From assembly GCA_045544515.1 (NCBI GenBank), contig JAZPZD010000015.1, positions 62,001-126,000 of the forward strand: a stretch of 64,000 nucleotides of DNA. Reading direction: 5' to 3'. The notes under the pieces were generated by a model that was not told where the DNA came from, did not search any database, and saw only the letters and a program-made list of their open reading frames with translations. How positions within the stretch are numbered: the stretch's first letter is position 1; the number at the start of each line of letters is the position of its first letter. The translations under genes and the position numbers were made by a program. The stretch is from RGIG8748 sp045544515. GTDB taxonomy: Bacteria; Bacillota; Clostridia; UMGS1810. Shown in pieces: positions 15,410-23,807 of the stretch.

Positions 15410-17047
15410 TTATTTTATTTCGTTCTGCTTTGCTACGACACTCTCGCCGCAGTAAATCTGTCTTAACTTGGGTTTTTCTATCTTGCCTGTGGGGTTTCTG
15501 GGAACATCGGCAAAGATAACCTTGTGCGGTCTTTTGTATCTGGGCAGATCCATACAGAAATCTGTGATTTCTTCTTCTGTTAACTCTACCCCTTCTTTTG
15601 CCTGAATGATTGCCGCAGCAATTTCGCCAAGTCGTGCATCGGGAAGTCCTATTACGGCAACATCGCTTATTTTGTCGTGCTTTCTTAAAAAGTCCTCTAT
15701 CTGTACGGGATACAGGTTTTCCCCGCCCGAGATGATAACATCTTTCTTGCGGTCTACAAGGTAGATAAAGCCGTCTTCGTCTTCGGATGCCATATCTCCT
15801 GTAAAGAGCCAGCCGTCACAGAGCACCTCGTTTGTTGCCTTTTCGTCTTTGTAATATGCAGTCATTACGCCGGGGCCTTTGACAGCAAGCTCGCCTACAT
15901 CGCCTTTTTTGACTTCGTTTCTGTTTTCGTCAACTATTTTGGTCTGCCAGAGATATCCCGGCTTGCCTATTGCACCTACCTTGTGCTCATTTTCCATACC
16001 CAAGTGCACACATCCGGGTCCGATAGACTCGGACAGTCCGTAGTTGGTGTCGTACATATGATTTGGAAAGTAGGATTTCCATCTTCTTATAAGGCTGGGG
16101 GGAACAGGCTGTGCACCTATGTGCATAAGACGCCACATAGAAAGGTCATAGTCCGAAAGATTGATTTCTTCTCTTTCTATTGCATCCAATATATCCTGTG
16201 CCCATGGAACCAGAAGCCACACGATAGAGCATTTTTCATCGGACACTGCCTTCAAAATCCACTCGGGCTTGATACCCTTTAAGAGCACCGCCTTGCCGCC
16301 TACCAGAAAGCTGCCGAACCAGTGCATCTTGGCTCCTGTGTGATACAGGGGCGGTATGCAAAGGAACACATCGTCTTTGGTCTGTTTGTGGTGGTCCTGC
16401 TCTGTCATTGCCGCGTGGACAAGGCTCTGGTGTTTATGAATAATAGCCTTGGGGAAACCCGTAGTTCCCGAAGAAAAATATATTGCGGCATAGTCGTCAT
16501 CTGTAAGCTTGATTGCAGGGCTCTTTGACGAGCAGTACGCAACAAGCTCATCATAGCTCTCTGCAAATGTGGGGCAATCCTCTCCCAGATAAAGCCACAT
16601 CTTGACACGCTTTACCTTCGAGCAAATCTGCTCTACTCTGCCTGTAAATTCGGGTCCGAAGATGATAGCATCGGCATCGGCAAGCTCCAGACAATATTTG
16701 ATTTCGTCTGCGGCATATCTGTAATTAAGCGGTACCGCCATAGCACCTGTTTTGAGTATTCCGAAATATATAGGCAGCCACTCTATGCAGTTCATAAGAA
16801 GTATGGCAACCTTGTCGCCTTTTTTGATACCTCTTGTTAAAAGGAAGTTTGCAAAGCGGTTTGCCTGCTTATTAAACTCACTCCAGGTGATTTCCTTTCT
16901 GTACGCCTCTCTGGGGTTTGTTTCAATAAGTGAATACTCCCTCCAGGTCATTGGAGACTGTTTTTCCAGTTTGGGATTTATCTCCACAAGGCTGACATCA
17001 TTGGGATAAAAATCTGCGTTTTTTTGTAGAATTTCTGTAATAGGCAT
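15410..17047 (-). CDS. AMP-forming acyl-CoA synthetase/ligase
   Basis: A 545-residue ANL-superfamily enzyme that adenylates a carboxylate and transfers it to CoA (or the reverse). Visible motifs are the P-loop YFSSGTTGFPKAIIHKH near residue 190, YGLSES near 335, the hinge DRKKDVIISGGENLYP near 425 and the C-terminal PRNPTGKIEKPKLR with its catalytic Lys. In this operon it probably interconverts aryl-acetyl-CoA made by IorAB and free aryl acetate, possibly with ATP gain, but long-chain acyl substrates cannot be excluded. It follows the symporter gene with a 26-nt gap. Confidence 0.9.
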   Translation of the reverse strand: MPITEILQKNADFYPNDVSLVEINPKLEKQSPMTWREYSLIETNPREAYRKEITWSEFNKQANRFANFLLTRGIKKGDKVAILLMNCIEWLPIYFGILKTGAMAVPLNYRYAADEIKYCLELADADAIIFGPEFTGRVEQICSKVKRVKMWLYLGEDCPTFAESYDELVAYCSSKSPAIKLTDDDYAAIYFSSGTTGFPKAIIHKHQSLVHAAMTEQDHHKQTKDDVFLCIPPLYHTGAKMHWFGSFLVGGKAVLLKGIKPEWILKAVSDEKCSIVWLLVPWAQDILDAIEREEINLSDYDLSMWRLMHIGAQPVPPSLIRRWKSYFPNHMYDTNYGLSESIGPGCVHLGMENEHKVGAIGKPGYLWQTKIVDENRNEVKKGDVGELAVKGPGVMTAYYKDEKATNEVLCDGWLFTGDMASEDEDGFIYLVDRKKDVIISGGENLYPVQIEDFLRKHDKISDVAVIGLPDARLGEIAAAIIQAKEGVELTEEEITDFCMDLPRYKRPHKVIFADVPRNPTGKIEKPKLRQIYCGESVVAKQNEIK

Positions 17048-17073
17048 AAGTCTTTATGTCCTTTCAAATTTAT

Positions 17074-18627
17074 TTACTCGCCGAGAGATTTCTTGGCAAA
17101 AACCACAACCTCGCGGTCATAACATACAAACATTTCTTCTGTCTTTTGTGCGTCCATTTTAGGTGTAACAAGGCTCACTATCGGCACTATTACAAGGCCG
17201 CCGAGCATTGCTATAACACCGCAGTTAATGGGAGACTGGAGTATAACGGGAAATGCGGGTCTAAACAGCATATTAAGTATCATTATACCTGCACCGAATA
17301 CAAAGCTTATCCATACAGACGCTTTGGTTGCCTTTTTCCAGTACAAGCCATATAAGAACGGTGCTAAAAATGCCCCTGCCAAAGCACCCCAGGATATACC
17401 CATCATATCGGCAATGGCACTTAATTTGTCTTTGTTAAGTGCAATATATGCAGATATTACAATGAATACTACTATGAGAACTCTCATTATGAAAACCTGT
17501 TTTTTGTCTGTCATATTCTTTACAATGTGGTCTTTTAAAAGGTCCAGTGTAAGAGTGGAACTCGACGCCAGTACAAGTGAAGAAAGTGTAGACATAGATG
17601 CCGAAAGCACCAGTATTATAACAACTGCAATGAGTATATCGGGAAGTCCCGAAAGCATTGTGGGAATAATTGCATCAAATCCGCCCTCGATAGAGCCATC
17701 GGCAAGAAATGTTAGTTTGTCTGTAAAGAGTCTTCCGAAACCGCCGAGGAAATAACAACCTCCTGCAACGACAAGAGCAAACACTGTGGAAATGATTGTA
17801 CCCTTGGTGATATCCTTTTCGCTCTTTATGGCGTAGAACTTCTGCACCATCTGCGGAAGTCCCCAGGTGCCAAGCGATGTGAGTATTACTACAAACAAAA
17901 GATTTAACGGGTCGGGTCCGAAGAATGAATTAAAAGCACCCGGTGCCATACCCTCTCCCTCAATCTGTGCAAGTCCGTTTAAGGAAGCTATAAAACCTCC
18001 GTTTTTGGAAAGGACTGCAGCAATAACAGCAACAATTCCAAAGAGCATTATGATACCCTGGATAAAGTCATTGATTGCAGTTGCCATATATCCGCCTGCT
18101 ATAACATAGATACCCGTAAGTACTGCCATAATTATTACGCACATAGAGTAATCTATGCTTGGAAACGCCATAGAGAAAAGTCTGGAAAGACCGTTGTACA
18201 GCGATGCGGTGTACGGTATAAGGAATACAAAAACTATAACCGATGCCGCGATTTTTAGTGCAGGACTTAAGAACCTTTTGCCAAAGAATTCGGGCATTGT
18301 GGCACTGGATAAGTGTTGGCTCATAAGTCGTGTTCTTCTGCCTAATACTATCCAGGCAAGAAGAGAGCCCAAAACGGCATTGCCTATGCCTATCCAGGTT
18401 GACGCTATGCCGAACTTCCAGCCAAACTGACCTGCATATCCTACAAATATAACAGCGGAAAAATACGATGTTCCGTATGCAAAAGCGGTAAGCCAGGGAC
18501 CTACCGAACGGCCGCCTAACACAAAACCGCTGACATCTGTGGAATTCTTACGGCAGTAAAGCCCTACCGCAATCATAACCGCGAAGAAAACAATGAGTAA
18601 ACCTAATTTCAGTAACATTTTTACCAC
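17074..18627 (-). CDS. Sodium:solute symporter family protein (SSS)
   Basis: A 517-residue integral membrane protein of the PutP/PanF-type SSS family, with about 13 hydrophobic segments. The family-like stretches AFAYGTSYFSAVIFVGYAG near residue 48 and YMATAINDFIQGIIML near residue 180 are visible. It is the first gene after the T-box leader, so its substrate is probably an aromatic amino acid or aromatic acid. Assignment to a substrate rests on regulation and neighbours, not on binding-site residues. Confidence 0.9.
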   Translation of the reverse strand: MVKMLLKLGLLIVFFAVMIAVGLYCRKNSTDVSGFVLGGRSVGPWLTAFAYGTSYFSAVIFVGYAGQFGWKFGIASTWIGIGNAVLGSLLAWIVLGRRTRLMSQHLSSATMPEFFGKRFLSPALKIAASVIVFVFLIPYTASLYNGLSRLFSMAFPSIDYSMCVIIMAVLTGIYVIAGGYMATAINDFIQGIIMLFGIVAVIAAVLSKNGGFIASLNGLAQIEGEGMAPGAFNSFFGPDPLNLLFVVILTSLGTWGLPQMVQKFYAIKSEKDITKGTIISTVFALVVAGGCYFLGGFGRLFTDKLTFLADGSIEGGFDAIIPTMLSGLPDILIAVVIILVLSASMSTLSSLVLASSSTLTLDLLKDHIVKNMTDKKQVFIMRVLIVVFIVISAYIALNKDKLSAIADMMGISWGALAGAFLAPFLYGLYWKKATKASVWISFVFGAGIMILNMLFRPAFPVILQSPINCGVIAMLGGLVIVPIVSLVTPKMDAQKTEEMFVCYDREVVVFAKKSLGE

Positions 18628-18652
18628 CCTTTCTAAAATTCAGGGCGAAAAC

Positions 18653-18940
18653 AAAAAAATCCCGCCCTCAAGAAATAAATCCAGAGGACGAGATATAATC
18701 TCGCGGTACCACCTCAGTTTATCGGTTTCTCACAAAACCGACCTCATCAGGTACTAAATAATACCTTAGTTCTATAACGGGAACTCCCGTTGCAGCCTAC
18801 TTGGACAAACGCCCTTTTGGTGCACTGCTCGCAAGATGTATTCGGATATGCCATCGTCATTGCCTCGCACCACCCGGCAACTCTCTCCAAACTCAAAACA
18901 CGCCTACTTGTTCTCGGTCATCGCATTTTCTTATGAAATT
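18653..18940 (-). promoter_or_regulatory. T-box leader, probable tyrosine specificity
   Basis: On the minus strand the antiterminator region AGGTGGTACCGCG (18703-18715) contains the T-box core. Stem I carries the AGTA S-turn side (AACAAGTAGG), the distal AGAGAG and GGTGCGAGG features, and a specifier loop CCGAATACATC, giving codon TAC (18838-18840) followed by the usual purine. The terminator stem CGTCCTC/GAGGGCG ends in a T7 run (18653-18659). The leader controls SSS, acyl-CoA synthetase, iorA and iorB. Class is certain; the Tyr specifier is my reading of the loop. Confidence 0.93.
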
Positions 18941-18946
18941 AAATAA

Positions 18947-18975
18947 ATTCTACCACACAAAACACCCAAAGTCAA
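18947..18975 (-). promoter_or_regulatory. Promoter of the T-box operon
   Basis: TTGACT (18970-18975) and TAGAAT (18947-18952) with a 17-nt spacer on the minus strand, directly upstream of the T-box leader. Confidence 0.7.
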
Positions 18976-19008
18976 GATGTTTATGCAAAAAAAGTTGTTT
19001 TTTGTTTG

Positions 19009-20016
19009 TTATTCCGTTCTTACAAAGCTATCGGAAATCTCTTCTACATACAATTCATATGCGTCGGTGTACTCCTTGGGGAATGCCATCTCAAAATAAC
19101 GGATATATTCATCAACATAGCACATCTGATAGTAGCATATGCCGTCTTTTTCCATATTGAGAGCAAACCAGTCCTCGCCCAGGGTATCATACAGATTGAC
19201 ACCGCCGATGTCCGATTTGGTATTTGCCAGAACCTCGTCTGCACTTAACTTGTTTGAGTTTTTCATAGCACCGATATCGATATACGCACTCTTGTCCTTG
19301 GCAACATAACGAAGTCTGTCGCCAAAGTCGTTTTTGAATTTGAAATCCGAAGGAAGTGCACACTTGTAATTAAAATCACCGTTTGTAAGGGTGGTGTAGC
19401 TCCTGTCGGCATTGCCGGGGGTTAGTCCGTATGCAAATTCAAAGTCGGCAGAGGAATTTTCGTCGGATTCTGCCTCCATAGAGTTTTCTTCTTTATCTTT
19501 ATCTTTCTCTTTATCTTTATCGGGAGCTTCCTCGTCCTTTGTGTCTTGGGATTTCTTTTGCTCATTGTTTGTGATATCCTGCGAAGTAGAAAGCTCTTCT
19601 CCCTCGGTGTTTTCGCTATTCATACTGTTTATCGCAACAAAGCCCAGTATCGTAGCGAGGGCTATTACCACAACAACCAAAAAGGCTATTATAAATATAA
19701 ACACATTTTTTTGATTGGTATTCTTCTCTCGGGGGACATCAGTTTTTGCCCTTTGGGGTGCACTTGCAGCTTGCTTTCTGGGTGCTGTTTCGGCAGGCTT
19801 GACGCTCTTTTTCTGCGTCGGCGGGGTCTCCCTTTTGGGACTTGGGGCGTCGTTTGAAGCGTATACCCTTTCATAATCCTTTATTGTAGGTATTGCCATA
19901 GTCTTGCCCAATGTGTCGCCCAAGCTGTCATTTTTTGTTTCGCCTATGTAACTTCCGCATTCACCGCAAAAAACCGTGCCGTCATCATAGGTTTTGCCGC
20001 ATTTCGGACATATCAT
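19009..20016 (-). CDS. Zinc-ribbon membrane protein, hypothetical
   Basis: A 335-residue protein. Residues 1-24 form a zinc ribbon (CPKC...CGEC). A basic, Pro/Lys-rich cytoplasmic linker follows, then one membrane segment near residue 105 (FIFIIAFLVVVVIALATIL), an acidic low-complexity stretch (KDKEKDKDKEE) and an extracytoplasmic domain of about 140 residues with no recognised family. I use the ATG at 20016, because GGAG lies 8 nt upstream; a GTG at 20025 overlaps that SD. It follows a second zinc-ribbon gene, probably in the same transcript. Confidence 0.82.
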   Translation of the reverse strand: MICPKCGKTYDDGTVFCGECGSYIGETKNDSLGDTLGKTMAIPTIKDYERVYASNDAPSPKRETPPTQKKSVKPAETAPRKQAASAPQRAKTDVPREKNTNQKNVFIFIIAFLVVVVIALATILGFVAINSMNSENTEGEELSTSQDITNNEQKKSQDTKDEEAPDKDKEKDKDKEENSMEAESDENSSADFEFAYGLTPGNADRSYTTLTNGDFNYKCALPSDFKFKNDFGDRLRYVAKDKSAYIDIGAMKNSNKLSADEVLANTKSDIGGVNLYDTLGEDWFALNMEKDGICYYQMCYVDEYIRYFEMAFPKEYTDAYELYVEEISDSFVRTE

Positions 20017-20040
20017 ATCAAACACTCCGTTTCAAATAAA

Positions 20041-20430
20041 TCATTCCAGATTTTTGCCGCAATTTGCACAAACCTTGGCATCGGGCTCATTTACCTGTCC
20101 GCAGATACACGCATCGGCATCAGTAGATGTGCCTTTTTCGTTATCTATTTCTTCAATCTTTGCTCTGTATTTTTTTATGAGGTCATTTCGGCTGCATATT
20201 TCCTCAAGATAACTCATATAGTCGGCTCTGGGAATATCGCCTTCGGGATTTAAAACACACCAGTTATAGAGTTTAACTCCGATTTCGCTGGAGATATCCT
20301 TGATTTCATTTTCCAGCTTTTTTATAGAAGACTTGAGCCTGGTCTTTTTGATAGCAGCCTTTGAGCCTGTACCTACTGTCTTTAAGCCACTATTTATTCC
20401 TGATATAATTTTATTTGTAAAATCTGACAT
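20041..20430 (-). CDS. Small coiled-coil zinc-ribbon protein
   Basis: A 129-residue cytoplasmic protein. Residues about 20-60 and 75-100 look like coiled coil (KKLENEIKDISSEIG; KKYRAKIEEIDNEKG), and the C-terminus is a zinc ribbon (CICGQ...VCANCGKNLE). The architecture resembles small zinc-ribbon proteins common in Clostridia; function unknown. It is co-directional with and 24 nt upstream of the next zinc-ribbon gene. Confidence 0.8.
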   Translation of the reverse strand: MSDFTNKIISGINSGLKTVGTGSKAAIKKTRLKSSIKKLENEIKDISSEIGVKLYNWCVLNPEGDIPRADYMSYLEEICSRNDLIKKYRAKIEEIDNEKGTSTDADACICGQVNEPDAKVCANCGKNLE

Positions 20431-20461
20431 ATATACCCTCCAAAAACTTTATTTCATATTA

Positions 20462-20490
20462 ATAATAATACAAACCGTGTGTTTTGTCAA
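20462..20490 (-). promoter_or_regulatory. Promoter of the zinc-ribbon pair
   Basis: TTGACA (20485-20490) and TATTAT (20462-20467) are 17 nt apart on the minus strand. Confidence 0.65.
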
Positions 20491-20515
20491 TTAGTATACT
20501 GTCGTTTCATTTGGC

Positions 20516-20544
20516 TTGAATTAAAAATGGTTTTGTGGTATAAT
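20516..20544 (+). promoter_or_regulatory. Promoter of the CobW-type GTPase pair
   Basis: TTGAAT (20516-20521), 17 nt, TATAAT (20539-20544), divergent from the promoter at 20462. No clear Zur or Fur palindrome is seen between them. Confidence 0.68.
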
Positions 20545-20574
20545 TAACATATATTTCTATCGGAGGGTGATTAT

Positions 20575-21630
20575 ATGACAAAAATTGATATTTTCTCGGG
20601 ATTTCTCGGTGCGGGAAAGACTACACTTATTAAAAAACTTATAACAGAAGCCTACAAAGGCGAAAAACTGGTCCTTATAGAAAACGAATTCGGACAGATA
20701 GGCATAGACGGGGCATTTATGCAGGATGCAGGCATCGAAGTTACCGAAATGAATTCGGGCTGCATCTGTTGCTCGCTTGTGGGAGACTTTGGCGAGGCAC
20801 TTAAAAAAGTCCTTACCGAATATGCCCCCGACAGAATACTCATTGAGCCCTCGGGCGTGGGTAAGTTAAGCGATGTAATCCGTGCTGTAGAAAACATTGA
20901 CGCCAAGGATGCCGTTCTTAATTCCTTTACAACTGTTGCAGATGTAAACAAATGCAAGATGTATCTTAAAAACTTTGGGGAATTTTTTGGCGACCAGATT
21001 GAAAACGCCGCAACCATAGTACTTAGCCACACACAAAAAGCAAACGGCGAAAAGATTGAAGAATGTATCAAACTTTTAAGAGAGCACAACCCCTCTTGCG
21101 TTATTGTTACAACTCCGTGGGACAGCATATCGGGCGAGGCGCTCCTTGACGCTATGGAAAACAGAGACACCCTTGAAAAAGAACTCGAAAATTTAAAAAA
21201 CGAAGAGGTGTGCCCCCTTTGCAACCACCATCACGAGCATCACGACCACGACTGTGATTGCCACGAGTACGAGCATCACCATCACGACTGCGATTGCCAC
21301 GAGCATGAGCATCACCATCACGACTGTGATTGCCACGAACACGAGCATCATCACCATCACGCAGACGAGGTTTTTACAAGCTGGGGCAAAGAAACCGCAA
21401 AGAAATTTACCAAAGAAGATATACAAAAGGCTCTCACCGAACTTTCAAACTCCGAAAAATACGGCACAATCCTCCGTGCGAAGGGCGTTGTGGCATCGGA
21501 GGATAGCTTTATCCACTTTGATTATATCCCCGGCGAAATCGACATACGCGAAGGCTCCCCTGCGGTAATCGGCAGACTTTGTGTAATAGGCGCCGACATA
21601 AGCCAAGAGGCACTTGACAATCTTTTCTAA
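20575..21630 (+). CDS. CobW/COG0523 G3E-family GTPase with His-rich insert
   Basis: A 351-residue metal-insertion type GTPase. Walker A is GFLGAGKTT (residues 9-17) and the COG0523 metal motif CICC is at residues 63-66. Between the GTPase and the C-terminal CobW_C-like domain lies a His/Cys/Asp-rich insert (about 215-265) made of near-identical units of the kind HEHEHHHHDCDC, a likely metal reservoir. Family members deliver Zn, Co or Ni to target enzymes. It precedes a second, divergent G3E protein by 16 nt, so both probably act in one metallochaperone system; the client is unknown. Confidence 0.92.
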   Translation: MTKIDIFSGFLGAGKTTLIKKLITEAYKGEKLVLIENEFGQIGIDGAFMQDAGIEVTEMNSGCICCSLVGDFGEALKKVLTEYAPDRILIEPSGVGKLSDVIRAVENIDAKDAVLNSFTTVADVNKCKMYLKNFGEFFGDQIENAATIVLSHTQKANGEKIEECIKLLREHNPSCVIVTTPWDSISGEALLDAMENRDTLEKELENLKNEEVCPLCNHHHEHHDHDCDCHEYEHHHHDCDCHEHEHHHHDCDCHEHEHHHHHADEVFTSWGKETAKKFTKEDIQKALTELSNSEKYGTILRAKGVVASEDSFIHFDYIPGEIDIREGSPAVIGRLCVIGADISQEALDNLF

Positions 21631-21646
21631 AACGAGGTGAATTTTT

Positions 21647-22594
21647 ATGGCATCACAAATACCGCTGTATGTTTTTACAGGCTTTCTGGAAGCAGGAAAA
21701 ACCAAAGCAATACAAGAAACACTGCAGGACAAGAGATTTCATAACGGCGAGAGGACTTTGCTTCTCCTTTGCGAAGAGGGAATAGAAGAATATGACCTTT
21801 CGCGGTTTTGCGGAGGCAATGTTTTTTTAGAAAAGGTAGAAAACGAAGAGGATTTGAGCGAAAGCTATCTTCTTTCGCTCCAAAAGAAACACAAGATAGA
21901 AAGAGTTATTGTGGAATACAACGGAATGTGGCTATTAAATTCCCTCTACAACAACCTGCCCGAAAAGTGGTTTGTATATCAGGAAATTTTGTTTGCAGAT
22001 GCTGCGACTTTTGTAAACTACAATGCCAATATGCGTCCCTTTGTGGTGGACAAGTTTACCAATGCGGAGCTCGTTGTGTTTAACCGTTCAGACAGCTCCA
22101 CCGACAAAGACGAATTCCACAAAATAGTAAGGGGGATTTCCAGAAGATGTGCCATATCATATGAATTGGAAGACGGCACTATGGAATACGACGACAAGGA
22201 GGATCCCCTCCCCTTTGACATCGACGCCCCTGTAATAGAAATCAAAGACCGCGACTATGCACTGTGGTTCAGAGATATGGCAGAGGATATGAAAAAATAC
22301 ATCGGAAAGACTGTTAAGTTTAAGGGCATCGTAGCCGTAAGCGACAAATTTGCTCAAGGTACTGTTGTATGCGGCAGACATGTTATGACCTGCTGTGTTG
22401 ACGATATTGAGTTTAAGGGAATGGTGGCAATTCTGCCAGAGGGTACTACCCTTAACAATCGCGACTGGGTAACGGTGACCGCCCTTTTTACACGCGAATA
22501 CCACAAGCTCTACAGGTCAAAGGGCCCTGTGCTAAAGGTAACGGAGGTCGTACAAAGCGAAAAACCAGAGCAAGAGGTTGCGACTTTTTATTGA
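21647..22594 (+). CDS. G3E-type GTPase fused to an OB-like C-terminal domain
   Basis: A 315-residue protein. The N-terminal part is CobW-like with P-loop GFLEAGKT (residues 12-19) but lacks the CxCC motif, and Glu replaces the usual Gly at position 15. From about residue 225 (YIGKTVKFKGIVAVSDKFAQ) the sequence resembles the C-terminal OB-like domain of DUF1980/TIGR03943 proteins, which are normally encoded beside COG0523 GTPases. So two proteins usually encoded separately appear joined. It is in operon with the His-rich GTPase. GTPase activity is uncertain because several CobW motifs are weak. Confidence 0.8.
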   Translation: MASQIPLYVFTGFLEAGKTKAIQETLQDKRFHNGERTLLLLCEEGIEEYDLSRFCGGNVFLEKVENEEDLSESYLLSLQKKHKIERVIVEYNGMWLLNSLYNNLPEKWFVYQEILFADAATFVNYNANMRPFVVDKFTNAELVVFNRSDSSTDKDEFHKIVRGISRRCAISYELEDGTMEYDDKEDPLPFDIDAPVIEIKDRDYALWFRDMAEDMKKYIGKTVKFKGIVAVSDKFAQGTVVCGRHVMTCCVDDIEFKGMVAILPEGTTLNNRDWVTVTALFTREYHKLYRSKGPVLKVTEVVQSEKPEQEVATFY

Positions 22595-22607
22595 TTTTTG
22601 TTTTAAC

Positions 22608-22640
22608 AAAAAGCGTACTGATTTTTTCAGTACGCTTTTT
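22608..22640. terminator. Terminator after the GTPase pair
   Basis: AAAAAGCGTACTG and CAGTACGCTTTTT form a 13-bp stem with T-runs on both strands. It can serve the convergent four-helix-bundle gene as well. Confidence 0.82.
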
Positions 22641-22670
22641 CTGGAAGAGCCAAACGGTTTAGATGGCACT

Positions 22671-23015
22671 CTAATTGTTATTTTTCTTTGCTGTATTTAT
22701 AGATGAAACAAGTATCTTTTTCAATTCAATACAATTTTCAAGAATGCTGTTATCATCATAATATCCGCTTTCTATAAGCAGCTCAATCCAATATTCACTC
22801 TCCGAACACTCTTTTAAAGCGATTTGCAGTTTAGCAATAAAATCGTTTTTACCGTGTCCGTAAAACGCTTCTCTGATATTTGCACCTATGCTTGTACCAC
22901 TGCGAATAAGTTGATTTGTAAGTACACTTTCCCTTTTTTCGCTTTTTACTTTATTACAAACTTTAATTATATCTAATGCAAACTGTTTTGATTTTGTAAG
23001 CAACGGACTTTCCAT
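22671..23015 (-). CDS. Four-helix-bundle protein (S23-like)
   Basis: A 114-residue protein matching the four-helix-bundle (formerly 23S rRNA-intron S23) family, with the hallmark NQLIRSGTSIGANIREA near residue 37 and KLQIALKECSESEYWIELL near residue 65. The start is the ATG at 23015 with AAGGAG upstream; the longer ORF adds 23 basic residues with no SD. The family's function is unknown. Members are often flanked by small repeats, as here (see 23071-23187). Confidence 0.88.
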   Translation of the reverse strand: MESPLLTKSKQFALDIIKVCNKVKSEKRESVLTNQLIRSGTSIGANIREAFYGHGKNDFIAKLQIALKECSESEYWIELLIESGYYDDNSILENCIELKKILVSSINTAKKNNN

Positions 23016-23070
23016 AAATTTTCTCCTTTTAATCAAACTCGCTTTTGCGAGTTTGCACCTTACCTCTTCC

Positions 23071-23148
23071 TTATTCACTATCACTTATTACTTTCCAAAA
23101 ATCGACAAGGCTTTTTAGGGAAAAGTGAATAGTGAATAGGTAATAAGT
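23071..23148. repeat. Short repeats beside the four-helix-bundle gene
   Basis: The stretch is built from words such as GTGAATA and GTAATAAG in both orientations. CCAAAAATCGACAAGG at 23095-23110 is the exact reverse complement of 23172-23187, whose end overlaps the tRNA-Met CCA. An internal copy of AAAATCGACAAG at 23149-23160 competes for the same partner. Confidence 0.55.
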
Positions 23149-23184
23149 AAAATCGACAAGATTCTGTCGAACCTTGTCGATTTT
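23149..23184 (-). terminator. Terminator of tRNA-Met
   Basis: On the minus strand AAAATCGACAAG pairs with CTTGTCGATTTT immediately after the tRNA 3' end, followed by a modest T-rich tail. Confidence 0.65.
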
Positions 23185-23261
23185 TGGTAGCGGCAGACGG
23201 ATTTGAACCATCGACACTGCGGGTATGAACCGCATGCTCTAGCCAACTGAGCTATGCCGCC
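23185..23261 (-). tRNA. tRNA-Met (CAT), elongator type
   Basis: A complete 77-nt cloverleaf with encoded CCA. Acceptor GGCGGCA/TGCCGCT (G1-U72), D-arm GCTC...GAGC, anticodon stem TGCGG/CCGCA with loop TTCATAC (anticodon CAT), T-arm GATGG/CCGTC. It lacks the C1-A72 mismatch of initiators, so elongator Met is likely. An Ile2 tRNA with a modified CAT anticodon cannot be strictly excluded. Confidence 0.92.
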
Positions 23262-23369
23262 ATATTTAGTTGTTGTGTCAAACGACTTACCTATTATATT
23301 ATATTTTCCTTAACTTGTCAAGATATTTATGAAAAAATTTTATTTTATGGAATTTTTTTAAAAACAGTA

Positions 23370-23412
23370 TTGACAAAGCAGAAAACATACTGTATTATTT
23401 GTATTAATACAG
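23370..23412 (+). promoter_or_regulatory. Promoter and operator of the GntR-ABC operon
   Basis: TTGACA (23370-23375), 17 nt, TATTAT (23393-23398). The inverted repeat ACTGTATT...AATACAGT covers the -10 and the transcript start, a natural autorepression site for the GntR regulator encoded next. Confidence 0.72.
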
Positions 23413-23435
23413 TTGATACAGAAAGGAGTGAGCTG

Positions 23436-23804
23436 ATGCTTCATCTCGATTATGGCGACCACAGACCCTTATATGAGCAGATAAAGGAAAAACTAAAGGA
23501 ACACATCATTGGAGGAATATTACAGGAACACGACAAAATCCCATCGGTGAGAGAGCTTGCGGCAAATCTTGCAATAAACCCCAACACTATCCAAAAGGCG
23601 TACAAAGACCTGGAAAACGAGGGCTACATTTACTCCCAAAAGGCCAAAGGCAGTTTTGTAAGTCCGAGAGAAAATGCAACAGACACCATAGATATCTCTG
23701 CCATAGAGGAAGCTCTTGTATCCTCGGTAAAGGAGCTTAAATTTTTGGGCAAAAGCAAAGAGGATATCATTTCGATTATAGAAAAAGTGTACAAGGAGGA
23801 CTAA
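23436..23804 (+). CDS. GntR-family regulator, YtrA subfamily
   Basis: A 122-residue protein consisting of an N-terminal winged helix (PLYEQIKEKLKEHIIGG; IPSVRELAANLAINPNTIQKAYKDLE) and a short C-terminal dimerisation tail, without a ligand-binding domain. That is the YtrA layout, which typically controls an adjacent ABC exporter. The start is the ATG at 23436 after AAAGGAGTG. It is followed after 3 nt by the ABC ATPase gene. The palindrome over its own promoter supports autoregulation. Confidence 0.92.
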   Translation: MLHLDYGDHRPLYEQIKEKLKEHIIGGILQEHDKIPSVRELAANLAINPNTIQKAYKDLENEGYIYSQKAKGSFVSPRENATDTIDISAIEEALVSSVKELKFLGKSKEDIISIIEKVYKED

Positions 23805-23807
23805 AAG

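Noticed and set aside
21217..21363. Short tandem repeats that might suggest a CRISPR-like array
   Set aside because: They are in frame inside the CobW-type GTPase and encode His/Cys/Asp blocks; no spacers and no cas genes in the window.
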